A stretch of DNA of 64,000 nucleotides from Oligoflexales bacterium (GTDB lineage Bacteria > Bdellovibrionota_B > Oligoflexia > Oligoflexales > RGVZ01), in NCBI GenBank assembly GCA_947445775.1, contig CANFEB010000001.1:1-64000 (forward strand), written 5' to 3'. Below the pieces are notes generated by a model, which saw only the letters and a program-made list of their open reading frames with translations, did no database searches and was not told the DNA's origin. Below are positions 8,652-18,911 of the stretch, one piece after another. Numbering within the stretch: position 1 is the stretch's first letter; every line of letters begins with the position of its first letter. Both the position numbers and the translations under genes were made by a program.

Positions 8652-9803
8652 TACAAAAGGCTACCTAAATTACTGAAATCAAATAGCTTTTTTCTCTTTG
8701 GCGCAAGAGGGACGGGCAAAAGCTTTCTTTTAAAAAGCGAATTTCAGGATCCCTCAACGCTTTGGATTGATCTTCTCGACCCTGAAACTGAGTCGCTCTA
8801 CATAGCATCGCCTTCGAGGCTATCCGAGCAAATTTCCCAGAGATCGCCGCCGCCAGAGTGGGTTGTCATCGATGAAGTTCAAAAAGCACCAAAGCTTCTT
8901 GATGTTGTCCATTTGGAAATCGAAAAGCGCAAAATCAAATTTGCTCTTACTGGATCGAGTGCTCGCAAGCTTAAACGAGGCGGCGCAAACCTGCTCGCAG
9001 GTCGCGCGTTTTTAAACCACTTATACCCGTTAACTCATCGTGAGATTGGTCCAAAATTTGATTTGGTATCAGCCCTGTCTTGGGGAACTCTGCCGAAGAT
9101 TTTTCAGCTGGATACGCCAGAAGAAAAATCAGAATTCTTGAAAGCATACGTTAATATCTATTTGAAAGAAGAAATTCTGCAAGAACAGCTTGTTCGAAAT
9201 ACTGAGGCATTTCGAAAATTTTTGCCCATTGCGGCACAGATGAATGGAAAAATAATCAATTTCAATTCAATCGCCAAAGATCTTAAGATTGATTGGACCA
9301 CTGTAAAAACCTACTTTGAAATTCTTGAAGACACGTGGCTTGGATTTTTCTTACCGCCATTTGCTCGTTCACTGCGCAAGCAGCAATTGAAATCCAGTAA
9401 ATTTTATTTTTTTGATATCGGTGTGCAGCGAGCTTTGGAACAAATGCTCACAGTTCCTCCAACAACAGGACAAATGATTGGTCCTCTTTTTGAACAATTC
9501 ATTATTTTAGAGATATATCGTCTCAACGATTATCTCCGTAAAGATTATCGTTTTTCGTATTTGGCGACTCAGGGCGGTCTCGAAGTAGATCTGGTGGTCG
9601 AGCGTCCAGGACAACGCACATGCTTGGTCGAAATAAAGTCCTCGACAGATGTACGAGACGAACACCTTCGCTCGTTGCGAGATCTAAGTAGCGAATTTCC
9701 GGAGTTTGACGCGATCTGCATTTGCCGCGAATCAATTGCGCGAAAAGCGGGTGGTCTATCGATACTCCCATGGCAGAAGGGTATTGAAGCTCTAGGACTA
9801 TAA
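8649..9803 (+). CDS. AAA_14/DUF4143 ATPase with nuclease-like C-terminus (copy 2)
   Basis: A 384-residue close relative of copies 1 and 5. It shares GARGTGKS (Walker A), WVVIDEVQKAP (Walker B) and FALTGSSARKLKRGGANLLAGRA almost word for word with copy 1. The middle holds INFNSIAKDLKIDWTTVKTYF, a plausible winged-helix recognition region. The C-terminus has FEQFIILE, GLEVDLVV and CLVEIKSS, matching the E-D-ExK pattern of the PD-(D/E)XK fold. The upstream frame begins at 8607, but the ATG at 8649 is chosen because homology with copy 1 starts there and the promoter spacing fits a leaderless start. It is visibly richer in A and T than the housekeeping genes around it, which suggests transfer. The 3' end runs straight into a scrap of cheA-like sequence at 9813. 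Confidence 0.85.
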   Translation: MYKRLPKLLKSNSFFLFGARGTGKSFLLKSEFQDPSTLWIDLLDPETESLYIASPSRLSEQISQRSPPPEWVVIDEVQKAPKLLDVVHLEIEKRKIKFALTGSSARKLKRGGANLLAGRAFLNHLYPLTHREIGPKFDLVSALSWGTLPKIFQLDTPEEKSEFLKAYVNIYLKEEILQEQLVRNTEAFRKFLPIAAQMNGKIINFNSIAKDLKIDWTTVKTYFEILEDTWLGFFLPPFARSLRKQQLKSSKFYFFDIGVQRALEQMLTVPPTTGQMIGPLFEQFIILEIYRLNDYLRKDYRFSYLATQGGLEVDLVVERPGQRTCLVEIKSSTDVRDEHLRSLRDLSSEFPEFDAICICRESIARKAGGLSILPWQKGIEALGL

Positions 9804-9810
9804 ACTGATT

Positions 9811-10197
9811 ATGCTGCCGGCTTCAACGCGCTTTGCGGGAACTTGGCCGAGGAGTGACTCAAGTTGGGAAATCACGGCACTGCAATCGGCATCGATCCTC
9901 CTTGCACTGTGCTGGTTCATGACTACGCTGGGTGCAGTTCTGCTGGCACTAGCCTTCTGCATCAGCAGCGGGCGTAGTCGGTTAGCTGCGCGCATAAGCA
10001 ACGTAGGCGAGACGCCCATCGTTGTGACAACAGTGCCGGGCACAACACGCAAGACGCAGACGGGGATCGTACTCACCACCATGCTGGTACTGATCGTGGC
10101 CAAGCTAGGTATCTGGCAGAAAGAAGACCTCATTGCACATGGCCAACCGGTGTTCGTCGAACTGGCGCCGGCGGCCACACGTTATCGGCAAGCGTGA
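9811..10197 (+). pseudogene. Remnant of a GDYXXLXY-type membrane protein
   Basis: The frame encodes two hydrophobic segments and then WQKEDLIAHGQPVFVELAP. That run closely resembles the segment following the first membrane helix in GDYXXLXY-domain proteins, which normally continues with a proline-aspartate-rich stretch and the GDY motif. Here the similarity stops abruptly at VELAP and the frame ends nine residues later. The first codons overlap a scrap of cheA-like sequence, so the start is accidental. It is GC-rich, unlike the ATPase genes on both sides. The reading is that only a truncated, possibly fused piece survives. A real short membrane protein cannot be excluded. Confidence 0.4.
9813..9835. 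repeat. Copy of the 3' end of the cheA-like gene
   Basis: These 23 bases match 11851-11873, the last codons of the cheA-like gene, at 22 positions. On the minus strand they read QSALKPAA followed by a TAA stop, against QSALKPAA and TGA in the gene. The scrap begins 10 bases after the stop of ATPase copy 2. Confidence 0.65.
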
Positions 10198-10314
10198 TGC
10201 GCTCGGTGTGGCAACATCGCTGCAGATAGACAACGATTCGCCAAGCTTAAAACCAACCTGTATGACCGCATTAGTCAATTGTTATGAACATGTGAGAGAA
10301 AAACATGTATTTTC

Positions 10315-10382
10315 TTCCCAATATGAGATAGATTTGCTAAAATGTACGTAACAACCTGATTTAAAAGAGGTTTGATATGTAC
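10315..10382 (+). promoter_or_regulatory. Promoter and palindrome covering ribosome site and start, ATPase 3
   Basis: A possible promoter is TTCCCA (10315-10320), 17 bases, TAAAAT (10338-10343). Unlike the other copies, a GAGG ribosome site lies 6 bases before the ATG at 10377. An imperfect inverted repeat runs from GTACGTAACAACCT (10344-10357) to AGGTTTGATATGTAC (10368-10382), enclosing both the ribosome site and the start codon. It could act as a DNA operator or, in the mRNA, hide the ribosome site. Confidence 0.45.
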
Positions 10383-11681
10383 TTCCAACGCAATCTCGAA
10401 CCTGCTTTGCTCCGTCATTTTCGTGGCAAAGCCCGCGAAGGCGCCCTTATACCTGGGATTGTTGGCTGCGGTAAGACGACCATGATAGGGCATCTCATCG
10501 ACGACCTACGTGATGAATTCGATTGTTTTTCGTTCACAGGAGATGAAACCGTATTTCGTAGCGCGGTGATCCAGTCAGGATCTTATATTCTCGATTACAT
10601 TAAAGCTCGAACCAATAAGAAGGCCCTGGTATTCGTCGATGAAGTTCAAAAAGAGGAAGCCATCTTTGATGCCGTGAAGATTGCGTATGATAAAGGACAC
10701 GTATCCTTTATTATCTCTGGATCAAATCCTGAATTTATTAAGACCAAAGCTACAAAAAGAATCCAGCGCCGCGCAGGTCTCTTCGAAATGCAGCCTTTTT
10801 CGTTTCCAGAAATTCTTGTTGGCGAGCAGCTATTATCCGACGATTCCTGGAACCATTGGGAGACTTTCTTTCAAGGGCTCCTTACGACGCGCACCAAACT
10901 ACCAGAGACGCAAGAGCTCCCCCCTTTAACTATCAGTCAAGATATTTCAGCGCGAATGGCCACTTTTCTTGTTAAAGGCGGCCTGCCGCTTGCCTGGCAA
11001 TGCCCCACGGTTCTTGGCGCTCTCCAAGAAGTGAAAAAGGTTTTTGAACGAGGATTCGAACCCATTCTTAGGGACACAGCAAACTTGTCCAGTATTGTTG
11101 CGGAATCCCTTGCCGGGACACACGGTCAAGAATTTACCTACCAAGGCATTATGCAAAGATCACGTGTAACACAGCGTCGTCCCATTGTGGAGGCCATCAA
11201 CAATTTATTGGCCCATGGTTACCTTCACGCAAAACACCCTTGGTTCTCCGATTTGGATCACCGGTCGTACCTCACTGTGTACAACTATTGTGATCCCGGC
11301 ATAGTTAGCTACTTGCAAGGAACCATGACCATAGATGCAGAATCTGCTGGACACCGTATCGAGGCGGTATGCCACGCCAGGCTTCATCACATTGCGATGC
11401 TTTTGCCGATGAAGACACATATAGACTACTACAAAGCCTATGTTCTAAATGGAAAATCAGTGCGATTTCAGGGCGGCGAGATTGATTTTATTTTCCGTAT
11501 TGGCAAGCGCCTTATTCCTATGGAGGTGAAAGCTTCATCTCAAATCGATTCAAGCGATGTTCCGGTATTGGTAAAGTTTATTCAAGATCATAGCCTTCCT
11601 TTTGGGATTGTTTTGTATGGCGGGTTACCAAAGATTGACGTGAAAGCACGTCTGGTTTTTTATCCTTGGTTTCTTGTTTGA
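10377..11681 (+). CDS. AAA_14/DUF4143 ATPase, divergent member (copy 3)
   Basis: A 434-residue ATPase of the same broad family but clearly divergent from copies 1, 2 and 5. Walker A is GIVGCGKT near residue 25, Walker B is ALVFVDEVQKE, and the sensor region reads FIISGSNPEFIKTKATKR. The C-terminal part contains GGEIDFIF followed by LIPMEVKAS, the D and ExK elements of the PD-(D/E)XK nuclease fold. A middle segment near YQGIMQRSRVTQRRPIVEAINNLL may be the winged helix. The start ATG at 10377 has a GAGG site. It faces the 3' end of the cheA-like gene, 165 bases away. Function in this family is not established; DNA binding or processing is inferred from the domain make-up. Confidence 0.8.
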   Translation: MYFQRNLEPALLRHFRGKAREGALIPGIVGCGKTTMIGHLIDDLRDEFDCFSFTGDETVFRSAVIQSGSYILDYIKARTNKKALVFVDEVQKEEAIFDAVKIAYDKGHVSFIISGSNPEFIKTKATKRIQRRAGLFEMQPFSFPEILVGEQLLSDDSWNHWETFFQGLLTTRTKLPETQELPPLTISQDISARMATFLVKGGLPLAWQCPTVLGALQEVKKVFERGFEPILRDTANLSSIVAESLAGTHGQEFTYQGIMQRSRVTQRRPIVEAINNLLAHGYLHAKHPWFSDLDHRSYLTVYNYCDPGIVSYLQGTMTIDAESAGHRIEAVCHARLHHIAMLLPMKTHIDYYKAYVLNGKSVRFQGGEIDFIFRIGKRLIPMEVKASSQIDSSDVPVLVKFIQDHSLPFGIVLYGGLPKIDVKARLVFYPWFLV

Positions 11682-11832
11682 ATTGTCAGCCTGTATTTCC
11701 GCATTAATCAATGCTTATGAAATTATTGACGAACAGGCTGCTCTCGCGGGCACTTTTATGGACTTTGAGCGCCATTCCCTGGAGCCATGGTCGCGTTTAT
11801 CAAGCGAATGTAAAAGACACGCGATTTAGTCA

Positions 11833-11851
11833 CGATCAAGTCGTGATCAAG
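11833..11851. repeat. Hairpin at the 3' end of the cheA-like gene
   Basis: CGATCAAGTCGTGATCAAG overlaps the cheA-like stop codon and folds as TCACGA-CTTGA-TCGTGA on the minus strand. Its copy at 7153-7171 carries a paired change that keeps the stem intact. It may be a weak terminator for the minus-strand operon, although no T-run follows. Confidence 0.5.
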
Positions 11852-12917
11852 CTGCCGGCTTCAACGCACTTTGATCGACGTAACGGGGATTGAGCACCAT
11901 GATGATCTTGCCGTCGGCATCTACGGCGCCGCCAATAATTTCCGGACGAGCCGCCAGGCTGCCGCCGAGATTTCGCAAAACAAGATCGCGATGCTGAATC
12001 AATTGATCGACAACCAGACCAAAGCGTTTGCCAGCAACAGACACGACTAGGGCGTAGCGTGGCGAGCCCGCATCGTTTTGACGGCCTGAGTCATGGCCTG
12101 AGTCGTAACCTCCTGCGTCCCCCAACAAAGATACGAGGGGCACCAGGGGCAAACTGGTCGAACGGAAATTCAAAAATTCTTGGCCGCCAATGACTTGAAT
12201 GTGGAGTGGATCAAGGCGCATCGTCTCCACAATGCTGTGAACGGGAAGGGCATAATTTTCCCGGCCCGCCCTCACCACAATTCCCTTCATGGAGCGCAGG
12301 GATCCAGGAACCTCACAGACCAGAGCCTGAATATTTCCTGGCCGCACAAAAACCGAGCCCTTAAGTGCTGCAAATGGCTGTGCAATCCCATCAAGATCTA
12401 CGTCATCTAGAGAAACTATGGATTCTGCCGTGATGGTTGCCCGAAATAATCCTGAATCCTTGCGCCCTTCGACCACTATGACCGCCATGCCCGCCGTGCC
12501 CGCCGTGCCCGCCGTAACTGCAACTGAGTGGACTGCCGCCGCAATGGCTAAAGCAATCCCCTCCATCTGATCATGATCCAGCTCAAAACTGGAAAAATCC
12601 GTTTTTAGCGTGTAACCCAGGCCGGACTCAGATGACCTGCGGGCGGCGACATCCGACAGGCGCCGAACGAGTTCCGTCGAGGGCCGCTGCTGCACCGCGG
12701 TGACCATGCTGCGAATGGCCGAAATATCGACGGCCATTCGACCCGCCAATTCCCATAACTCTTGTACCTGGGCGGATTCAGATTTTGAGGCAACAAATGC
12801 CTTGGCGATTGCATGCAAGCGCAATTGATCAGCCTCAAGCATCCCGGCATGATCCGCCAGCGATTCAAACAATGACGATGTTACTGGATCCATGCCCATG
12901 GGAAGGTCATGCCTCAT
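11847..12917 (-). CDS. CheA-like chemosensory protein without kinase motifs, CheW domain at C-terminus
   Basis: The C-terminal 150 residues or so form a CheW domain: KGIVVRAGRENYALPVHSIVE, RYALVVSVAGKRFGLVVDQLIQHRD and LGGSLAARPEIIGGA follow the CheA/CheW order. Upstream, MVTAVQQRPSTELVRRLSDVAARRS resembles the helix leading into the CheA ATP-binding domain, but the ATP-binding boxes are not recognisable and no histidine phosphotransfer domain is present. It is therefore best read as a pseudokinase or scaffold that can still dock to chemoreceptor arrays. It overlaps the STAS/zinc gene by four bases (ATGA), so the two are translationally coupled. The 356-residue length is about half that of CheA. 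A TAG repeat (TAGTAGTAG in protein) lies mid-protein. Confidence 0.65.
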   Translation of the reverse strand: MRHDLPMGMDPVTSSLFESLADHAGMLEADQLRLHAIAKAFVASKSESAQVQELWELAGRMAVDISAIRSMVTAVQQRPSTELVRRLSDVAARRSSESGLGYTLKTDFSSFELDHDQMEGIALAIAAAVHSVAVTAGTAGTAGMAVIVVEGRKDSGLFRATITAESIVSLDDVDLDGIAQPFAALKGSVFVRPGNIQALVCEVPGSLRSMKGIVVRAGRENYALPVHSIVETMRLDPLHIQVIGGQEFLNFRSTSLPLVPLVSLLGDAGGYDSGHDSGRQNDAGSPRYALVVSVAGKRFGLVVDQLIQHRDLVLRNLGGSLAARPEIIGGAVDADGKIIMVLNPRYVDQSALKPAA

Positions 12918-13450
12918 GATGCTTTCGAAATATTACCGACAACGAACATGAAATAGGCGTCTTCTAGGGCATCAAACACTAGTTTTTCATTGCAATGCTC
13001 ACAGGTCATCTCGGGGGCAATGTTCCCCTCGATTCCCTTCGCGTGGTCCTTGGTGACAATGAGGCGACTCGTTTCACCGTGCTCGTCACAGGCATAGGGG
13101 GCATAGAAAGATTCCACCACGCCGTTACCGAGGGAATCGGGAACCATATTGATCTGATCGACCATGGTCACCGAGCAGCGTTTGAAACAAAGGCTGCCGA
13201 GGGCACTTAAATCGCGGATCAGATAAACCCACTCCCTGATTCCGACAGAGTTGAAATTATTCACCCGCTCCAAAACAAAATTGATCTGGTTGGCTCCGAA
13301 TCGCGGAACTTCTGCGTGCCGGAAATTTTCATCGACGTCACCATCGAAGGTGTAGGTGACTGAGGTGGCATCTCGTTCGATGACGATCTTCAATGCACCG
13401 AAATTTATTGTCTCGGTGTTTTTCGGATCAATTTTTTTAATTTGACTCAC
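12914..13450 (-). CDS. STAS-like protein with a C-terminal zinc-binding pair
   Basis: A 178-residue protein. The first half (about residues 10-100) has the strand-helix pattern of STAS domains, regulatory modules that bind anti-sigma or partner proteins; FDGDVDEN and INFVLERVNNFNSVGIREWVYL fit that fold. The C-terminal part has CDEHGE and MTCEHCNEKLVFD, so a zinc site is likely. The longer frame starts at 13753, but a GTG at 13450 has a strong GGAGGA eight bases upstream and removes an overlap with the M28 gene. Its stop overlaps the cheA-like start. A signalling role with the cheA-like protein is inferred from this coupling. Confidence 0.6.
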   Translation of the reverse strand: MSQIKKIDPKNTETINFGALKIVIERDATSVTYTFDGDVDENFRHAEVPRFGANQINFVLERVNNFNSVGIREWVYLIRDLSALGSLCFKRCSVTMVDQINMVPDSLGNGVVESFYAPYACDEHGETSRLIVTKDHAKGIEGNIAPEMTCEHCNEKLVFDALEDAYFMFVVGNISKAS

Positions 13451-13517
13451 GAGTGCAGTCCTCCGCGCAGGGAAAAAAAGTCCCCTAGCCTGATTGTTCC
13501 CTTTTGATTTCGGCAAA

Positions 13518-15927
<2,410 letters not shown>

Positions 15928-16023
15928 TTATATAGAAATGGCCTCTTGCCTGCCAGAGAATTTCGTCAGTATAGTCCTGCCTTGAATGATTCAATCTCTC
16001 CCCGTTGACGAGGGTTCCTCCAA

Positions 16024-17586
16024 ATGTTGAATACTGGCTTCCAAAACGAGTCCTGGAAAAATTTTCTACCTGAAGTTTACACCTGGCTGTCCAAGGTTGA
16101 ATTCACCTCAAATCAGGGGCCTATCTCTGGCGCCCACCATATTGTTGCCGTGGCCAATGGCGATGATGCCTCCGACAATTGGGACATCGATGCCCCTGAC
16201 TTGAACGCTGATTTCAAAGGCAAATTGGTCGCCGCCGGCAAGGCCCTTGGCTGGAAAGCCACCTCCGGAAATCTTCACGTGATTGTCGACGGACATGCAG
16301 TCTTGATGGTTGTCCCGGTGAAAACGAAAACCAGTGAAAAGCAGCGCGCCCGCGCCTTTGGCATCGACGCCGCAAAAGTTTTGAAGGACATGCGCTGCGA
16401 GACGCTTGCCATCTGTGCATCGCGCACCTTCAGCCCCGTCGATATTTTCGAGGGCGTGACCTATTCCTTTTATACGGCGTCTGGATTTAAGGGCAAAAAG
16501 AAGGATGTCAAAACCGGCAAGGTTGACGGCAGTGCCAGCAGTGGCTCGAAACTTCCAGGCAAGATTGCCTTCATCGGAACGCTCCCGAATGCGCAGGATT
16601 TAGAAACCACGCGCCACTTGTGCAAGTCGATTGCCTTTACGCGGATGCTGCAAGACGCACCGGCGAACTGGCTGGATCCCGTTCGCTTTGGAGATATCGC
16701 CAGCGACGTTGCCAAGGAAGCCGGCATCAAATGCACCCTGCGCAACAAAGAAGAAATGATTGCCATGGGCATGGGTTCTTTTGTCAGTGTGTCCAACGGT
16801 GGCGGAATTGAGCCGCGCCTGATCACCCTGGAAATCGACGGCGTAGACAATAAACGAACCGTGGCTCTGATTGGCAAGGGCCTCACGTTTGACTCGGGCG
16901 GCATCAGCATCAAGCCTTCGGGCGGCATGGAAGAAATGAAATACGACATGTCGGGCGGGGCCGCGGTCCTAGGCAGCGCGATGTTCCTTGGCTACAAGAA
17001 GCCGCCGACGAAAGTCGTCTGCATCATTGGCGCCACAGAGAATATGCCTTCGGGCACGGCGACCAAGCCGGGCGACATTGTTGTGGCCATGAATGGCAAG
17101 ACGATTGAAGTCCAGAATACGGACGCCGAAGGTCGCCTTGTTTTGGCAGATTTGCTGCACTATGCAGCCAGCACCTATACGCCCGAACTCATGATCGACA
17201 TTGCCACTTTGACGGGTGCTGTTTTGATGGCCCTTGGCACGGCGGGAGCGGGCCTGATGACTAATGATCAGGATGCCGCTGATTTTGTTCTGGGCGCTTC
17301 GAAGGCTGCTGGTGAGCCGATGTGGCAGCTGCCGATGTGGCCGGAACTCGACAAGGAAACCAAGGGCGACCACGCCGACTTAAACAACATTGCCAAGCCA
17401 AACGTTAAGGCGGGCAGCATCATGGGTGCCATGTTCCTTAAAGAGTTCGTTGGCGACCGCAAATGGGTCCACCTGGACATTGCCGGCACCGGTTGGAACA
17501 CCAAGGCCACGGGATTTCCGAGCAGCGGTGGGTCGGCCTACGGTCTGCGCACGATGGTCGAAGCCTGCCTGCGCTTTAACCGCTGA
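16024..17586 (+). CDS. pepA: Leucyl aminopeptidase (M17)
   Basis: A cytoplasmic two-metal aminopeptidase releasing N-terminal residues from peptides; in several bacteria PepA also binds DNA. The C-terminal catalytic domain contains GKGLTFDSGGISIKPSGGMEEMKYDMSGG with the metal ligands and catalytic lysine, and NTDAEGRLVLADLLHYA, the M17 signature. The N-terminal domain (about residues 1-190) is the less conserved M17 cap. Length 520 is normal. A GAGG lies 12 bases ahead of the ATG. A GC-rich hairpin follows the stop and then the DUF4143 ATPase copy 4. Confidence 0.95.
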   Translation: MLNTGFQNESWKNFLPEVYTWLSKVEFTSNQGPISGAHHIVAVANGDDASDNWDIDAPDLNADFKGKLVAAGKALGWKATSGNLHVIVDGHAVLMVVPVKTKTSEKQRARAFGIDAAKVLKDMRCETLAICASRTFSPVDIFEGVTYSFYTASGFKGKKKDVKTGKVDGSASSGSKLPGKIAFIGTLPNAQDLETTRHLCKSIAFTRMLQDAPANWLDPVRFGDIASDVAKEAGIKCTLRNKEEMIAMGMGSFVSVSNGGGIEPRLITLEIDGVDNKRTVALIGKGLTFDSGGISIKPSGGMEEMKYDMSGGAAVLGSAMFLGYKKPPTKVVCIIGATENMPSGTATKPGDIVVAMNGKTIEVQNTDAEGRLVLADLLHYAASTYTPELMIDIATLTGAVLMALGTAGAGLMTNDQDAADFVLGASKAAGEPMWQLPMWPELDKETKGDHADLNNIAKPNVKAGSIMGAMFLKEFVGDRKWVHLDIAGTGWNTKATGFPSSGGSAYGLRTMVEACLRFNR

Positions 17587-17594
17587 TTGATTCA

Positions 17595-17621
17595 GCCGGG
17601 ATGCAACATTGGCATCCCGGC
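17595..17621 (+). terminator. Hairpin after pepA
   Basis: A perfect 10-base inverted repeat, GCCGGGATGC and GCATCCCGGC with a 7-base loop, begins 9 bases after the pepA stop. No T-run follows immediately, so termination may be weak or factor-assisted. Its position separates pepA from the ATPase promoter. Confidence 0.55.
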
Positions 17622-17629
17622 AAACTACC

Positions 17630-17699
17630 GACTTTTTCCGACCGCGTTCGGAAAAAAACTTGACTTTTTCCGACCGCGATCGGAAAATGGCAGTATATG
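17630..17699 (+). promoter_or_regulatory. Leaderless promoter with two tandem palindromes, ATPase 4
   Basis: TTGACT (17660-17665), 17 bases, GAAAAT (17683-17688), then 8 bases to the ATG at 17697, the spacing also seen at copies 1, 2 and 5. Two nearly identical palindromes lie 32 bases apart, with arms TTTTTCCGA/TCGGAAAAA at 17633-17656 and TTTTCCGA/TCGGAAAA at 17666-17687. The second fills the space between -35 and -10. Two phased sites suggest cooperative binding of a repressor. Confidence 0.6.
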
Positions 17700-18911
17700 G
17701 AAAAACGGCTACTTTATCAGTCCACTATCGCGCCCTTTCTGGGCATGGAACAGATGCTGTTTATCGCAGGCCCTCGTCAGTGCGGCAAAACCACACTCGC
17801 CAAGATGATCGCTGAAGGGTTTGAATCATCGCTTTATTTCAATTGGGATATTATTACCGATCGCAAAAAGCTCCGGGAAAATCCCTATTTTTACGAAGTT
17901 TTGGATCGAAAATCATCAAAAAAGCCGCTCGTTTTATTTGACGAGATTCACAAACTCAACCAATGGAAAAATTATCTGAAAGGGGTATACGACCGTAGCC
18001 ATGGCGACTTTAAATTTATAGGCACAGGAAGCGGACGCCTTGACCTTTTTCGTAAAGGAGGGGACTCCCTCGCAGGCCGGTATTTTCTAGTCCATGTCTG
18101 GCCCTTCACCCTTGCGGAACTCGCTCAAGTTTCTTGCCGTTTCGAAGAATTCTGGCGCAACCCCTGTTCCGTTAAATCATCATCCTCCACATTAGAAATA
18201 TGGAAGCGCCTCGAAGCATATTCTGGCTTTCCAACCCCCTATCTATCCGCTAACCGCGAGATTTATCGGGTATGGAGTGACACGTATAGGAATCAGTTAA
18301 TCCGAGAAGATGTGAGGGATTTATCCGGAATCATTAAAATCGACTCGGTAGAGGCTATGGTGGACCTGCTCCCTGCCCGTGTTGGTAGTCCCTTATCCAT
18401 CAACAACTTAGCCCGGGATATTGAGGTTTCATTTGATACGGCCAAGGCTTGGCTAGAAACCCTTGAGAGGTTTTTCCTGATATTTCGTGTGGCCCCGTAT
18501 GCGAAAAAAATTTCTCGCGCCATCACCAAGGAACAAAAGCTTTACTTGTACGACTACGCGCAGATTGAGGACCCCGCCTCTCGTTTCGAGAATATGGTGG
18601 CTCTAGAGCTAGCACGCGCGGTCAAAAATTGGACGGAAAGAGGTTTCGGGCGTTTTGATCTACGCTATGTCCGAAGTAAAGATAAAGAAGAGTGTGACTT
18701 TTTGATCACCGAGAAACAGACGCCAAAACTTTTGATTGAATGTAAACTTTCTGATCCTAATATCTCAAAGTCTCTCGTTAAATTTCAAGACGTTCTTAAA
18801 GTGCCTGCGATTCAGCTCGTGAATGAATCTGGCATCAATCGAATGATCCGCAATGGCTCGCAAACCATCACGGTTGCCTCGGCCCACGACTGGCTGTGCA
18901 CTTTGCCTTGA
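17697..18911 (+). CDS. AAA_14/DUF4143 ATPase (copy 4)
   Basis: A 404-residue member of the family. Walker A is GPRQCGKTT near residues 24-32, Walker B is PLVLFDEIHKL, and the sensor region is FIGTGSGRLDLFRKGGDSLAGRYF. The segment INNLARDIEVSFDTAKAWLETLERF is a clear winged-helix candidate. The C-terminal part has RFENMVALELARAV, EECDFLIT and LLIECKLSD, the E-D-ExK order of the PD-(D/E)XK fold. It resembles widespread solitary ATPases whose function is not settled. The last 44 bases overlap the 3' end of the convergent purine nucleoside phosphorylase gene, and the 5' end lies 110 bases after pepA, so it seems slotted between two housekeeping genes. A-T richness exceeds that of both neighbours. 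Confidence 0.85.
   Translation: MEKRLLYQSTIAPFLGMEQMLFIAGPRQCGKTTLAKMIAEGFESSLYFNWDIITDRKKLRENPYFYEVLDRKSSKKPLVLFDEIHKLNQWKNYLKGVYDRSHGDFKFIGTGSGRLDLFRKGGDSLAGRYFLVHVWPFTLAELAQVSCRFEEFWRNPCSVKSSSSTLEIWKRLEAYSGFPTPYLSANREIYRVWSDTYRNQLIREDVRDLSGIIKIDSVEAMVDLLPARVGSPLSINNLARDIEVSFDTAKAWLETLERFFLIFRVAPYAKKISRAITKEQKLYLYDYAQIEDPASRFENMVALELARAVKNWTERGFGRFDLRYVRSKDKEECDFLITEKQTPKLLIECKLSDPNISKSLVKFQDVLKVPAIQLVNESGINRMIRNGSQTITVASAHDWLCTLP

Noticed and set aside
7331-11681. Integron cassette array for the ATPase genes
   Set aside because: No integrase gene and no conserved attC-like hairpins between the genes; the intergenic pieces match the neighbouring cheA-like gene instead.
17630-17690. Possible CRISPR repeat (GACTTTTTCC... 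twice, 32 bases apart)
   Set aside because: There are only two copies, no spacer variety and no cas genes. The repeats are better explained as operator palindromes in the ATPase promoter.
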